Source: Chloroflexota bacterium (GTDB taxonomy: Bacteria > Chloroflexota > Anaerolineae > Promineifilales > Promineifilaceae). Taken from it: DNA of 12,130 nucleotides. The stretch is from positions 1-12,130 of the forward strand of contig QQUD01000687.1 of the NCBI GenBank assembly GCA_008501785.1, read 5' to 3'. A model generated the notes under the pieces. The model was not told where the DNA came from, made no database searches, and saw only the letters and a list, made by a program, of their open reading frames with translations. Positions 1 through 10,701 of the stretch are shown here, in pieces (position 1 is the stretch's first letter; every line of letters starts with the position of its first letter). Both the position numbers and the translations under genes were made by a program.

Positions 1-604
1 AGCGTAGGACTTGGACAGCGATGGCTGAAACCGGCTTCGCTCGTCGGTCGGCACTGTGCATGGCTGGTGACAAAAAGCCGCCTAGTTCAGCACTAAAAAA
101 CTGGTCTTGTTCTTCAATCGGTTCACCACTGGCGACACAGTTAAACAACTGAGGACGAAAACCGGATAGCGAAAGTAGGTGCAGTTCAAAATAACGCGCC
201 ACCAGCATCACATCCTCATGATGAGCCAACCAATCCAGGGCGCTGGCTAACAAATTGTAAATATCGAGGTGGGCATCTTCCTCGACAGTAAACCGGTCTA
301 GCAGTTCTACGGCATAGGCTGCATATGTCGTGCGTACCAAATCTTCACGCAGGGCAAGATACGCTTCTACCATTTCTGCCTGCGTCAAGATGTCAAGGTC
401 GCGCCCTTTGGCGAAAAAGCAGCTGCTGCGCATAAACAACTCGACATGCCCTGTTTTTCTACTTTGCGGCTTGCGTGCGCCTTTGGCGATGGCGCGAACC
501 TTGCCAAAATCGCGTGTGTACAGCGTCAGCAGCCGGTCGGCTTCACCAAAATCTGTTCGTTTGAGGACAATCGCCTCACTGCGGTAAGTTCGTTCGCGTA
601 CCAT
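1..604 (-). CDS. recO: DNA repair protein RecO, 5' part (gene continues past the left edge)
   Basis: RecO is the mediator of the RecFOR recombination-repair pathway: it binds ssDNA and SSB and helps load RecA. The visible 201 residues begin MVRERTYRSEAIVLKRTDFG and continue with GEADRLLTLYTRDFGKVRAIAKGARKP (given here in two pieces of the N-terminal OB fold, about residues 1-80). A helical part follows, with YAAYAVELLDRF near 94-105, and then the LFNC...GGFLSP region near 153-180. This N-terminal pattern is diagnostic for RecO. The ATG at 604-602 is chosen because it gives the standard RecO N-terminus. It has no Shine-Dalgarno sequence but an extended -10 element lies 6 nt upstream. The usual zinc-knuckle cysteines are mostly replaced (C156 kept; S159, S179 and M182 at the other positions), as in some RecO proteins that do not bind zinc. 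The C-terminus is outside the window. Confidence 0.9.
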   Translation of the reverse strand, partial: MVRERTYRSEAIVLKRTDFGEADRLLTLYTRDFGKVRAIAKGARKPQSRKTGHVELFMRSSCFFAKGRDLDILTQAEMVEAYLALREDLVRTTYAAYAVELLDRFTVEEDAHLDIYNLLASALDWLAHHEDVMLVARYFELHLLSLSGFRPQLFNCVASGEPIEEQDQFFSAELGGFLSPAMHSADRRAKPVSAIAVQVLR

Positions 605-610
605 GTGCTT

Positions 611-619
611 AGTGTAGCA
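611..619 (-). promoter_or_regulatory. Extended -10 promoter element for recO, placed for a leaderless transcript
   Basis: On the minus strand TGC-TACACT (619-611) matches an extended -10 box. It ends 6 nt before the recO ATG, so the expected transcription start falls on or next to the A of the start codon. No ribosome binding site precedes the ATG and no convincing -35 box is seen (the -35 position lies inside the hairpin at 631-665). The promoter reading is inferred from motif and spacing only. Confidence 0.4.
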
Positions 620-630
620 TATTCCGCGTG

Positions 631-665
631 TACTTTCCCGGAAGCTCGAAGCTTCCGGGAAAGTA
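631..665. terminator. Perfect 16-bp inverted repeat with 3-nt loop between the nuclease gene and recO
   Basis: Positions 631-646 and 650-665 are exact reverse complements around the loop CGA, with a stem core of CCCGGAAGCT. It begins 8 nt after the nuclease stop codon, reading on the minus strand, so it probably ends that transcript or stabilises its 3' end. No T-run follows the stem on either strand, so it is not a classical intrinsic terminator. It could instead be a small palindromic intergenic element, or a protein-binding site overlapping the recO promoter. Confidence 0.45.
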
Positions 666-672
666 GGAAAGT

Positions 673-4326
<3,654 letters not shown>

Positions 4327-4341
4327 AGATATTTTCTCCAA

Positions 4342-4349
4342 GGGGGGGG
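4342..4349. repeat. Homopolymer of eight G (eight C on the coding strand) before the nuclease start
   Basis: Eight consecutive G on the plus strand lie just upstream of the GGAG ribosome site (4339-4336) of the nuclease. If translation began at 4365, slippage here would shift the frame. If it begins at 4326, slippage would only change the leader by a base. A phase-variable role is possible but unproven. Confidence 0.5.
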
Positions 4350-4377
4350 TATGGGTCATTTCCATACAGGAAATAGG

Positions 4378-4440
4378 ATAAGTGGAGAACGGAATGTAGC
4401 TTTAGTTCTAAGCGACAAGAATCGTGTCCGTTCTCCTTAT
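4378..4440 (-). promoter_or_regulatory. Long stem-loop in the nuclease 5' leader
   Basis: Positions 4378-4393 and 4427-4440 pair over 14 bp (core GAGAACGGA / TCCGTTCTC, extended by ATAAG / CTTAT) with a 2-nt bulge at 4383-4384 and a 33-nt interior. The structure lies 52 to 114 nt upstream of the ATG at 4326, inside the probable untranslated leader. It matches no riboswitch class I recognise. It may be a protein-binding or attenuation site. Confidence 0.45.
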
Positions 4441-4487
4441 AAGTAAATCCCAAATCGCCAACCTCTTTTTTTAGCAACTTTCCGGAA

Positions 4488-4516
4488 TTTACTTAAGACA
4501 TGAAAAGTTATATAAG
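4488..4516 (+). promoter_or_regulatory. Possible promoter for the kinase-MATE pair, overlapping a palindrome shared with the divergent nuclease
   Basis: TTTACT (4488-4493) and TATAAG (4511-4516) are spaced 17 bp and lie about 120 bp upstream of the ATG at 4637. The core TTATATAA (4508-4515) is palindromic. Read on the minus strand it gives TATAAC with TTTGCA 18 bp upstream, so the same AT-rich site could serve the divergent nuclease. Match quality is moderate only. The remainder of the intergenic region 4366-4636 shows only the leader hairpin. Confidence 0.3.
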
Positions 4517-4636
4517 AACTTACACAATGATGCAAAAATTCATCAGTTTTGGGGATAGGCGGTTACCTCAATTTCACGTAAGATACAGAGTTAAGAATTT
4601 GAATTAGAACTGGCATATCAAAATGTTGGGGAGAAT

Positions 4637-5632
4637 ATGAGAAGTAGAACGAAATTAGAAATTAACGGTGAAACGATTGCAAAACTCTTTGAAAAAGCTG
4701 GAATAAATGATGCTGAAAATATTACTCCACTAGGGGCAGGTGAATTTAACAGCGTTTATGCGGTGGATGCAGCTGGAAAAGGATATGCAATTAAAATAGC
4801 GCCAAAAGAAGAGCCAGCAAACATATTGACATATGAACAGCAGATGATGGCGCAAGAGATTCATTATTATGATTTGATGGCAAACCAGGCAAAGATTCGC
4901 GTGCCGGAAATCTATTATTCTGATTTTTCGAAAACGGCCGTTCCCACAGAATATTTCATTATGGAAAGGCTTGCAGGAACACAGATTGACCAAGCTGAGT
5001 TATCAGATCAGCAAATGCAAGAAGCTGAGGGAAAACTGGCAGCTATGGTGGCGAACATGCATTCTGTGAAAGGAGACAAGTTCGGATACCGCCAGAATCA
5101 ATTGTACGATAATTGGCATTTGGCAATTCAGGCGATGGTTGTCAATCTAATTGAAGATGGCAAGCGTTTGGGAAAGAGAACCAAGCGGGGCGAAAAGCTG
5201 CTGGAATACGTGAATAAAAACAAGCAGGTGCTAGAACGGGTGGAATGTTCCCTGATAAATTTTGATATTTGGCCGCCAAATATTTTCTGTGATTGGGATA
5301 ATGGCGAATTAAATTTATCGTGGATTGATCCGGAAAGGTGTCTTTGGGGAGATCGGATTGCAGATTTTGTCTGTTTGGATTTCATGAATATGTCACTTGA
5401 TGAAAAGACAACCATTCTCCAGTCGTACAATCAAGCATCTGATGAGCCAATCGTCGTCGGAAACGAAGAAAAAATCCGCTTTGCCATCATGTTGGGCTAT
5501 TTGGGGCTGATCATGGATGTGGAAAAATTTGCACGCTATACGATTTTTCATTATGGGTTTTGGCGAAATGTGATTGCTGCCAGAATGCTTTATTCGAATT
5601 GCTTTACGCAGCTCGATGAATTGATGAACTGA
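4637..5632 (+). CDS. APH/choline-kinase-fold phosphotransferase with a variant catalytic motif
   Basis: This is a 331-residue soluble protein of the aminoglycoside/choline phosphotransferase family, which transfers phosphate from ATP to a hydroxyl of a small molecule; the substrate cannot be read from the sequence. Visible are the nucleotide-binding loop LGAGEFNSVY (32-41), the ATP-binding lysine K53 in AIKIA, a probable helix-C glutamate near E74, the catalytic loop INFDIWPPNIF (207-217, D210 and N215) and the metal-binding D231 in SWIDPERCLWGDR. The usual His before the catalytic Asp (HxD) is Asn here (NFD). I recall a similar NFDIW pattern in Firmicutes relatives, so it may mark a subfamily rather than loss of function. 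GGGGAG ends 3 nt before the ATG. The stop overlaps the start of the MATE exporter (TGATG), implying coupled translation and a shared job such as drug modification plus efflux. Its AT-rich composition relative to the nuclease suggests possible transfer. Confidence 0.82.
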   Translation: MRSRTKLEINGETIAKLFEKAGINDAENITPLGAGEFNSVYAVDAAGKGYAIKIAPKEEPANILTYEQQMMAQEIHYYDLMANQAKIRVPEIYYSDFSKTAVPTEYFIMERLAGTQIDQAELSDQQMQEAEGKLAAMVANMHSVKGDKFGYRQNQLYDNWHLAIQAMVVNLIEDGKRLGKRTKRGEKLLEYVNKNKQVLERVECSLINFDIWPPNIFCDWDNGELNLSWIDPERCLWGDRIADFVCLDFMNMSLDEKTTILQSYNQASDEPIVVGNEEKIRFAIMLGYLGLIMDVEKFARYTIFHYGFWRNVIAARMLYSNCFTQLDELMN

Positions 5633-6969
5633 TGCTAAATCGTTCTCTTCATAACTTGTCTCAGGAAAAGATACCTAAACTTGTGGTGAGCTACACGCTG
5701 ACGACGCTTTCTGCATTGCTGTTTCACAGCATTTACACGTTGATTGATAGTTTGTTTGTGAGCTGGGGTGTTGGTGATAATGCGATGGGTGGTGTATCCA
5801 TCATCTTTCCGTTTGTGTTGTTGCAAGCGGCGATTGCGACGGCTTTGGGCGGTGGGGCGGCATCACTTGTTTCGCGCAAAATTGGCGCGGGTCGACTCGA
5901 TGAGGCGGGAAATGTGGCGTTTAATGCGATGGTGATTTTTTGGATTACGGCCGTTATCACCACACTCCTTGGCTTCCTATTGCTAATACCACTGCTAAAC
6001 GTAATGGGCGTAACGGCTGAATTAAACGATTATGCACGTGACTACTTTACAATCATCCTATTGGGTAATTTGTTTTCTACCGGTTTTTCTTCAATTATCA
6101 GAGCCGAAGGGAATATGCGATATGGCTTGCTGATTTGGGTGATTCCAATTGCCATTAACATAGGTCTTGATGCGATTTTCATTTTGGTGCTTGATTGGGG
6201 GGTAAAAGGGTCTGCCTATGCGACTGTTGCCGGTCAATTCACCAGTTTTTGCATGAGCATTCTCTTTTTCGTTAAATTCAGCACATTGACATTCAAAGGA
6301 GCCAGATTAAATTTAATCGTTGTTAAAGAAATATTGTTTGTTGGACTGCCTGTGTTGATACAGTCAATCGTGCCAGCTCTTTCGTTATTGTTGATTAACA
6401 ATGTTTTGAAATACAGTAGCGGAACCCTGGCCATTAATACATTTGCGTACATCAATAGAATTTTGCTGCTGGCAATGATTCCGTTTATTGCATTGACGCA
6501 GGCAATCAGCCCAATCATTGGGTATAATCACGGTGCAAAAAAGTTTGAAAGAGTCAAACAGACAATAAAGTTTGCCATCATACTTTCATTATTTTATGCT
6601 TTGATTGCGTTTGCTATTTTAGAGATTGCTCCCCAATTATTTCTTATGATTTTCACAAATAATGAAGAAATAATTGGGTTGGGGACAGAAGCCATCAGAA
6701 TAATCGCTGTCTCGATACCATTCACACCGCTTGCGATGCTCATGGGAGCGACCTATCAGGCACTCGGAAAGAAAAGGAAGGCCTTATTGATGTACTCCAT
6801 TGATTTTGTGTTGCTTGTTCCTTGTGCAGTATTCCTGACGAAAGCAATGGGATTAAGCGGTGCCTGGTGGTCATTTGTCCTCACGAAGATGTTAACAACT
6901 GCATTTGTTGCCCTATTTTTGGTGTTTCGTGGCAAGAAAGAAGAACACTTGCTCAGGCCAGCTTCCTGA
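5632..6969 (+). CDS. MATE-family multidrug exporter (MepA-like)
   Basis: This 445-residue inner-membrane protein has the hydrophobic profile of about 12 membrane helices in two halves, the standard MATE size. Family marks include the N-terminal IPKLVVSYTLTTLSALLFHS helix, SIYTLIDSLFVSWGVGDNAM, the loop GGGAASLVSRKIGAGR (about 75-90), IIRAEGNMRYG, the second-half SPIIGYNHGAKKFERVKQT and GATYQALGKKRKALL. MATE proteins export cationic drugs, dyes or metabolites by Na+ or H+ antiport; the substrate here is unknown. Its ATG shares one base with the TGA of the upstream kinase, and no independent ribosome site is evident, so its translation probably depends on the kinase. The C-terminus KKEEHLLRPAS is cytoplasmic. 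A 5-bp stem with TGC loop (GACCG/CGGTC, 6968-6980) overlaps the stop and is too weak to call a terminator. Confidence 0.9.
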   Translation: MLNRSLHNLSQEKIPKLVVSYTLTTLSALLFHSIYTLIDSLFVSWGVGDNAMGGVSIIFPFVLLQAAIATALGGGAASLVSRKIGAGRLDEAGNVAFNAMVIFWITAVITTLLGFLLLIPLLNVMGVTAELNDYARDYFTIILLGNLFSTGFSSIIRAEGNMRYGLLIWVIPIAINIGLDAIFILVLDWGVKGSAYATVAGQFTSFCMSILFFVKFSTLTFKGARLNLIVVKEILFVGLPVLIQSIVPALSLLLINNVLKYSSGTLAINTFAYINRILLLAMIPFIALTQAISPIIGYNHGAKKFERVKQTIKFAIILSLFYALIAFAILEIAPQLFLMIFTNNEEIIGLGTEAIRIIAVSIPFTPLAMLMGATYQALGKKRKALLMYSIDFVLLVPCAVFLTKAMGLSGAWWSFVLTKMLTTAFVALFLVFRGKKEEHLLRPAS

Positions 6970-7087
6970 CCGTGCCGGTCTTCATTTTGATATACATATT
7001 CCTGACCGAGTCGCGCTTCTTTTTCGATCTCTGGACCTTTTCTGAAAATATATCGATAAACGGCCGTTTGTCATTGCAACAGTGTAA

Positions 7088-7342
7088 TCTTTAGCGAAAA
7101 TCCGTTTACCGACCGTTAATGAGGTTTCTACTGTTCTCGCATCATTCAATCTACCAATGAATTTAGTATTGGTTGAAACGAGTACTGCAACGCCATTGGT
7201 CGTTGATGCGGATACAGATGTGATGAAAGCAAAAGAATCGTGGATCAGAAAAATTGCTGAAAAATTTGAATATGAAAACCATCTTCCCGGAAGTTTTCTA
7301 GCAATTCATGCTATTATGAACAGCTTCCAGGTAGGTTATTAA
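7088..7342 (+). pseudogene. Small or decayed ORF of unknown function
   Basis: The frame is open from 7088 to the TAA at 7340-7342. The only ATG is at 7157 and gives 61 residues (MNLVLVETSTATPLVVDADT... ending NSFQVGY). No ribosome site precedes it. Upstream codons in the same frame (SLAKIRLPTVNEVSTVLASF) read like protein, and so does a short stretch before an in-frame TAA at 7085-7087 (DKRPFVIATV). That pattern suits the 3' remnant of a gene that lost its start, although a small real gene is possible, because the downstream hydrolase starts only 12 bp after the stop. I do not recognise the sequence. The adjoining 6970-7087 holds one ACGGCCGT copy and nothing else I can support. Confidence 0.3.
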
Positions 7343-7354
7343 CAGTGGGGAGAT

Positions 7355-8368
7355 ATGAAAATTTTTTTTATCATATTACTTGTAGTTATAGTTGTCATCT
7401 TAATTGGTGGGAAAATTTACACAGATAGCATCGTTCACAGAGCGGAAGAAAAATATCCTCCTGCAGAATTTGTGGCTGTTGAAAATGTATCGCTGCATTA
7501 TTTGGAAGCAGGGTCGGGGCAACCAGTTGTTTTCATTTCCGGAGGGAGTGGGAAAGTTCAAGACTTCTCACTTTCGCCGTTGCATGAAATAGTCGTCGAT
7601 GACTATAAAGTGATCATTTTTGATCGTCCCGGATTAGGGTACAGCGAAAAACCCTCAAATGAGGAATTAACGCCCACGTTACAGGCAAGATTGATTCACG
7701 GCGCTATTAAGGAACTTGGTTATGATAAACCAGTTATTGTGGGGCAATCTTGGGGCGGTGTGATTGCATTGGCCTATGCTCAGGAATACGCGGATGATTT
7801 ATCGGGAATTGTTTTATTGGGTTCATCGCCGTATCCACGCGAGCGGAAAACAGATTATTTTAACGTCATTGCACGAACGCCCATAGTAGGGGATTTAATC
7901 CTTCATACACTCTATGTTCCAATTGGTCGTCATTGGGTTGCACCTGCGATTATGGAGCAGAATAAAGATTCCTTTGCTCCGCTAGATACAGTTCCGAAGA
8001 GCTTTTATGATGCGACAATCGAATTGGGATTGCGGCCGAGCCACCTTAAGGCGGCCGCTGAAGAAACGCGCGTTATTCCTGCATCGTTAGCTGCTTTGGT
8101 TGATGGTTTGGAGAAGGTGGCCGTACCCGTCATGATAGTGGCTGGTGACCAAGATAAACATGCAATCGAACAGGCTTCTCGTTTGCAGCAAGATTTGCCA
8201 GCCACGAAGTTAGTTGTTGTTGAAGGAGCAAATCATTATCTTTGGTTTAGCAATCCTGAGATAGTGGTGGAAACAATTCAACAATTATGGGAGTGGGCGG
8301 GTGAGTTCAAAATTCCCACCCAAATGACGGATGCCCAGCCCAAGTTGCACATGGCTTCACTTCCATAG
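7355..8368 (+). CDS. Membrane-anchored alpha/beta hydrolase
   Basis: This 337-residue protein has a single N-terminal hydrophobic helix (residues 2-19, IFFIILLVVIVVILIGG) that probably anchors it with the catalytic domain outside the cytoplasm. The alpha/beta-hydrolase fold follows: strand and oxyanion region VVFISGGSG (58-66), the FDRPGLGYSEKP motif (89-100), nucleophile S132 in the elbow GQSWGG (130-135), acid D267 (or D265) in VAGDQD, and H294 in GANHYLW, so the triad is complete. Family members cleave esters, lactones, epoxides or C-C bonds; the substrate is not predictable. GGGGAG (7347-7352) sits only 2 nt before the ATG. The about 20 residues after the last helix (KIPTQMTDAQPKLHMASLP) look like a loose tail. 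The gene may be co-transcribed with the small ORF before it; the 76-bp gap to the next gene has no terminator. Confidence 0.85.
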   Translation: MKIFFIILLVVIVVILIGGKIYTDSIVHRAEEKYPPAEFVAVENVSLHYLEAGSGQPVVFISGGSGKVQDFSLSPLHEIVVDDYKVIIFDRPGLGYSEKPSNEELTPTLQARLIHGAIKELGYDKPVIVGQSWGGVIALAYAQEYADDLSGIVLLGSSPYPRERKTDYFNVIARTPIVGDLILHTLYVPIGRHWVAPAIMEQNKDSFAPLDTVPKSFYDATIELGLRPSHLKAAAEETRVIPASLAALVDGLEKVAVPVMIVAGDQDKHAIEQASRLQQDLPATKLVVVEGANHYLWFSNPEIVVETIQQLWEWAGEFKIPTQMTDAQPKLHMASLP

Positions 8369-8444
8369 CTAGGCGAAAATAATTTACAATTACAATTCGT
8401 TAGATAGATTATTTGTAGAAAAAAGCGTTAGATTGAAGGAGATA

Positions 8445-9359
8445 ATGAACAGGAACAAGGAAAGCGAAAGGCAAGCGCTCTATGCGCTGCTTGGTGATCT
8501 GCCCCCACGAGATCGTGTGATTTCTGCAGAGGTCGTCACCCAAAGAGAGTGCGATACGTACCTGCTGGAGACACTTCTGCTGGACCTGAATGGTGTTGAG
8601 CCTGTACCAGCTTACTTTGTTAAACCAAAGAATTGCGAACAAAGCGTGCCGTGTATCCTCTACAATCATGCCCACGGGGGAAACTATAAACTGGGTAAGG
8701 ACGAATTGCTGCTCGGTAGAGAGGCTTTACAAGCTCCCCCATACGCCCAAATCTTGACCGCCAATGGGTATGCTGCGTTATGCATTGATACATGGTGCTT
8801 CGGGGAACGACGTGGTCGGACGGAGTCAGAGGTCTTCAAAGAAATGCTGTGGAAGGGCCAAGTTCTTTGGGGCATGATGGTTTACGACAGCTTACGCGCC
8901 TTGGATTACCTTGTTTCACGCCCAGATGTTGACACGAAGCGAATTGGCACGATTGGCTTATCCATGGGAAGCACGATGGCATGGTGGACGGCCGCATTGG
9001 ACACTCGCGTTAAAGTATGCATAGATCTCTGCTGTTTGACAGATTTTGATGCTTTGATCGAGACGCGAGGGTTAGATGGACACGGCATATATTACTATGT
9101 GCCATCGCTTCTTCAGCAGTTCACAACCGCTCAGATCAATGCGTTAATCGCGCCGCGTCCACATTTGAGTCTTGCAGGAAACTATGATCCGCTCACGCCT
9201 CCTGCAGGCTTAGAGCGAATTGACCGGGAGTTGCGGCAAGTCTATGAGTCAGTGAAGGCCGAGGATGCGTGGCAGCTCAAACGATACGAATGCGGACACT
9301 TCGAGACTGCCCAAATGAGATCGGAAAGTATAACCTTTCTGAAGAAGTGGCTGTTGTAG
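8445..9359 (+). CDS. Dienelactone-hydrolase-like alpha/beta hydrolase (YtaP-like)
   Basis: This 304-residue probable cytoplasmic esterase or hydrolase shows the nucleophile S173 in [12 protein letters not shown], an aspartate at 248 in [10 protein letters not shown] and H285 in ECGHFET. Strongly patterned stretches include [35 protein letters not shown] and [16 protein letters not shown]. These recall the uncharacterised Bacillus YtaP group and the wider dienelactone hydrolase/acetyl-xylan-esterase-like set, but I cannot confirm the match. I start at the ATG at 8445 because AAGGAG (8436-8441) lies 3 nt before it. The in-frame TTG at 8433 would overlap that site and add only four residues. A poor -35/-10 pair (TTACAA 8384-8389, GATTAT 8407-8412, 17-bp gap) could give its own promoter. 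A strong terminator follows about 80 bp after the stop. Confidence 0.85.
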   Translation: MNRNKESERQALYALLGDLPPRDRVISAEVVTQRECDTYLLETLLLDLNGVEPVPAYFVKPKNCEQSVPCILYNHAHGGNYKLGKDELLLGREALQAPPYAQILTANGYAALCIDTWCFGERRGRTESEVFKEMLWKGQVLWGMMVYDSLRALDYLVSRPDVDTKRIGTIGLSMGSTMAWWTAALDTRVKVCIDLCCLTDFDALIETRGLDGHGIYYYVPSLLQQFTTAQINALIAPRPHLSLAGNYDPLTPPAGLERIDRELRQVYESVKAEDAWQLKRYECGHFETAQMRSESITFLKKWLL

Positions 9360-9440
9360 AATCGGGCAAGTACGCAGTGATTCTGATGCCAAGCAAGCGT
9401 TAGACGATCAGGAATCCAAAAGGCTTTCACGAATGAAACA

Positions 9441-9474
9441 AAAACGGCCGTTTCTTGCGAGAAACGGCCGTTTT
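9441..9474 (+). terminator. Intrinsic terminator built from two ACGGCCGT palindromes
   Basis: Positions 9441-9455 and 9460-9474 form a perfect 15-bp stem closed by the loop TGCG, a UNCG-type tetraloop. The stem runs into TTTTGTT on the plus strand and AAAAA precedes it, so it can act in both directions. It ends transcription after the hydrolase gene and insulates the promoter at 9512. Each arm holds one copy of the octamer repeat (9444-9451 and 9464-9471). Confidence 0.85.
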
Positions 9475-9511
9475 GTTACCACAATAGGCAAATGCCATCT
9501 TAATTCAAAAA

Positions 9512-9540
9512 TTGACAATTGGGACCGGAAATGATAATCT
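9512..9540 (+). promoter_or_regulatory. Sigma-70/SigA-type promoter for the VOC gene
   Basis: A perfect -35 box TTGACA (9512-9517), a 17-bp spacer and TAATCT (9535-9540) preceded by TG at the extended -10 position give one of the best promoter matches in the window. The start would be near 9547, leaving a leader of about 55 nt before the ATG at 9601. It lies just after the terminator at 9441-9474, consistent with a new transcription unit. Confidence 0.6.
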
Positions 9541-9600
9541 GAGACAGTAATGGAACACGTGTTCTAAAAAACCTCAAACTCTTAAATAGGAGAAAACACC

Positions 9601-10014
9601 ATGCGAATAACCCCTTATCTCAGCTTCAATGGCAACTGTCGTGATGCCCTCACCTTTTATGCCGAGTTGTTTAGCGGCACAGTTGAAAGCTTTATGACAT
9701 GGAATGCGGAAGCAATCGCAAACATTCCAGGAGCCACTGTGGAACATATCATGCACGGCTCCATCAATATCAACGGTTTTACAATTGCTGGGTCAGATCA
9801 GTTTGGCGATATGTATGCGCCAGCAGGTAATATATCGTTGATGATGGATATGGATGACCTTTCTGATGCACAAGCTAAGTTCACTGCACTTGCCGAAGCT
9901 GGGCAAATCATCATGCCGTTTACCGAGACATTCTGGGCGGACGGGTACGGTTTCTGCACTGACCGTTTTGGTATCTTGTGGCAAATCAACTGCACAGGCA
10001 GTAAGGCGATGTAA
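9601..10014 (+). CDS. VOC-superfamily protein, PhnB/YjdN-like
   Basis: This 137-residue protein belongs to the vicinal-oxygen-chelate (glyoxalase/bleomycin resistance) superfamily. It has the PhnB-like order ITPYLSFNGNCRDALTFYAELF (3-24), then PGATVEHIMHGSININGFTI with a candidate metal-ligand histidine, then a second beta-alpha half with ISLMMDMDDLSDAQAKFTAL and the signature MPFTETFWADGYGFCTDRFGILWQIN near the C-terminus. Length and ends fit the family, so it is complete. Members of this group are mostly uncharacterised; some bind drugs or metals and no reaction can be assigned here. AGGAG lies 8 nt before the ATG. Flanked by a promoter and a terminator, it looks monocistronic. Confidence 0.88.
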   Translation: MRITPYLSFNGNCRDALTFYAELFSGTVESFMTWNAEAIANIPGATVEHIMHGSININGFTIAGSDQFGDMYAPAGNISLMMDMDDLSDAQAKFTALAEAGQIIMPFTETFWADGYGFCTDRFGILWQINCTGSKAM

Positions 10015-10055
10015 CTCACGCTTTTGGATCCCTTTATCATACGCATACCAGTATC

Positions 10056-10100
10056 AAAAGCTTCATTCTCATTTTGCCAATATTGAGAATGAAGCTTTTT
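10056..10100 (+). terminator. Intrinsic terminator after the VOC gene
   Basis: Positions 10056-10071 and 10084-10099 are exact reverse complements (AAAAGCTTCATTCTCA and its partner) around a 12-nt loop, ending in TTTTT (10096-10100). It begins about 40 bp after the VOC stop. The AAAA at the left edge would also make it work on the minus strand. Between here and 10203 I see only AT-rich sequence with no clear promoter boxes. Confidence 0.85.
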
Positions 10101-10212
10101 GCATTTAATCCTTTGAACCACCCTTTTGGGCGATGACTTTTCCCTTACCTCGCAATATCCTTACATTACAATTTTGCAGTTCAATAATAATTAGTTCCAA
10201 ACAGGAGGGAAC

Positions 10213-10662
10213 ATGTCAGGAAGTAGAATAAATGGGAGGGTAAAGGTCGCGTTTTATTGCTATCTGCTTACTTTGCTTCTTCTCGCAGTTTTTGGTCTGA
10301 TTTACCTGTTCCGGTCAGAGTTTATGCCTTATCATGCTGTCGCTGTTGGACAGAGTTGGGCGGACCTTGAACCAGCTTTTCAGATTCTTATTCTAGGGTT
10401 GATGAGGGTGATAGGAGGCAATTTATTAGCAACGGCGTTTGCTATTGGCATCATCCTTTTTGGACCTTTCAGACAAGGGGCACGATGGTCATATTGGGCT
10501 ATCCCTATCATTGGCTTATTGTCATCTGTTGCAACACTCTATGCAACGCTGTATGTAGATCGAAACACGCCAGCGTCAGCGCCTTGGATGGCTGCTGCAT
10601 TAGGCGTCGTATTGCTGGTACTTGGTTTCATCTTGTCGGTGGCTCCTGAACCTGACCGTTAA
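10213..10662 (+). CDS. Four-helix integral membrane protein of unknown function
   Basis: This 149-residue protein has four hydrophobic segments: about 11-32 (VAFYCYLLTLLLLAVFGLIY), 54-82 (ILILGLMRVIGGNLLATAFA and following), 92-113 (WAIPIIGLLSSVATLYATLY) and 123-144 (PWMAAALGVVLLVLGFILSV). A conserved-looking loop after helix 1 carries RSEFMPYHAVAVGQSW. It has no recognisable catalytic motif; similar small membrane proteins are annotated as hypothetical in several phyla. The ribosome site AGGAGG (10203-10208) ends 4 nt before the ATG. The kinase downstream begins 106 bp after its stop without a classical terminator between, so the two may share a transcript. Confidence 0.8.
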   Translation: MSGSRINGRVKVAFYCYLLTLLLLAVFGLIYLFRSEFMPYHAVAVGQSWADLEPAFQILILGLMRVIGGNLLATAFAIGIILFGPFRQGARWSYWAIPIIGLLSSVATLYATLYVDRNTPASAPWMAAALGVVLLVLGFILSVAPEPDR

Positions 10663-10701
10663 CCAAAAAGAGAAAAATACGGAATTGACAGAGGAGCTTC
10701 A

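Noticed and set aside
4327..4365. Nuclease start at the upstream ATG (4365)
   Set aside because: It would place the GGAG site and the C8 tract inside the coding region and put 13 charged or polar residues before the signal peptide. The ATG at 4326 has a ribosome site and a clean signal peptide. The longer form cannot be excluded.
6968..6980. Hairpin at the end of the MATE gene
   Set aside because: Only a 5-bp stem overlapping the stop codon, with a broken T tail.
6970..7060. Minus-strand protein-like text (PEIEKEARLGQEY region)
   Set aside because: No start codon or ribosome site; it soon runs antisense into the MATE gene.
8433..8444. TTG start for the YtaP-like hydrolase
   Set aside because: Its codons overlap the AAGGAG that serves the ATG at 8445.
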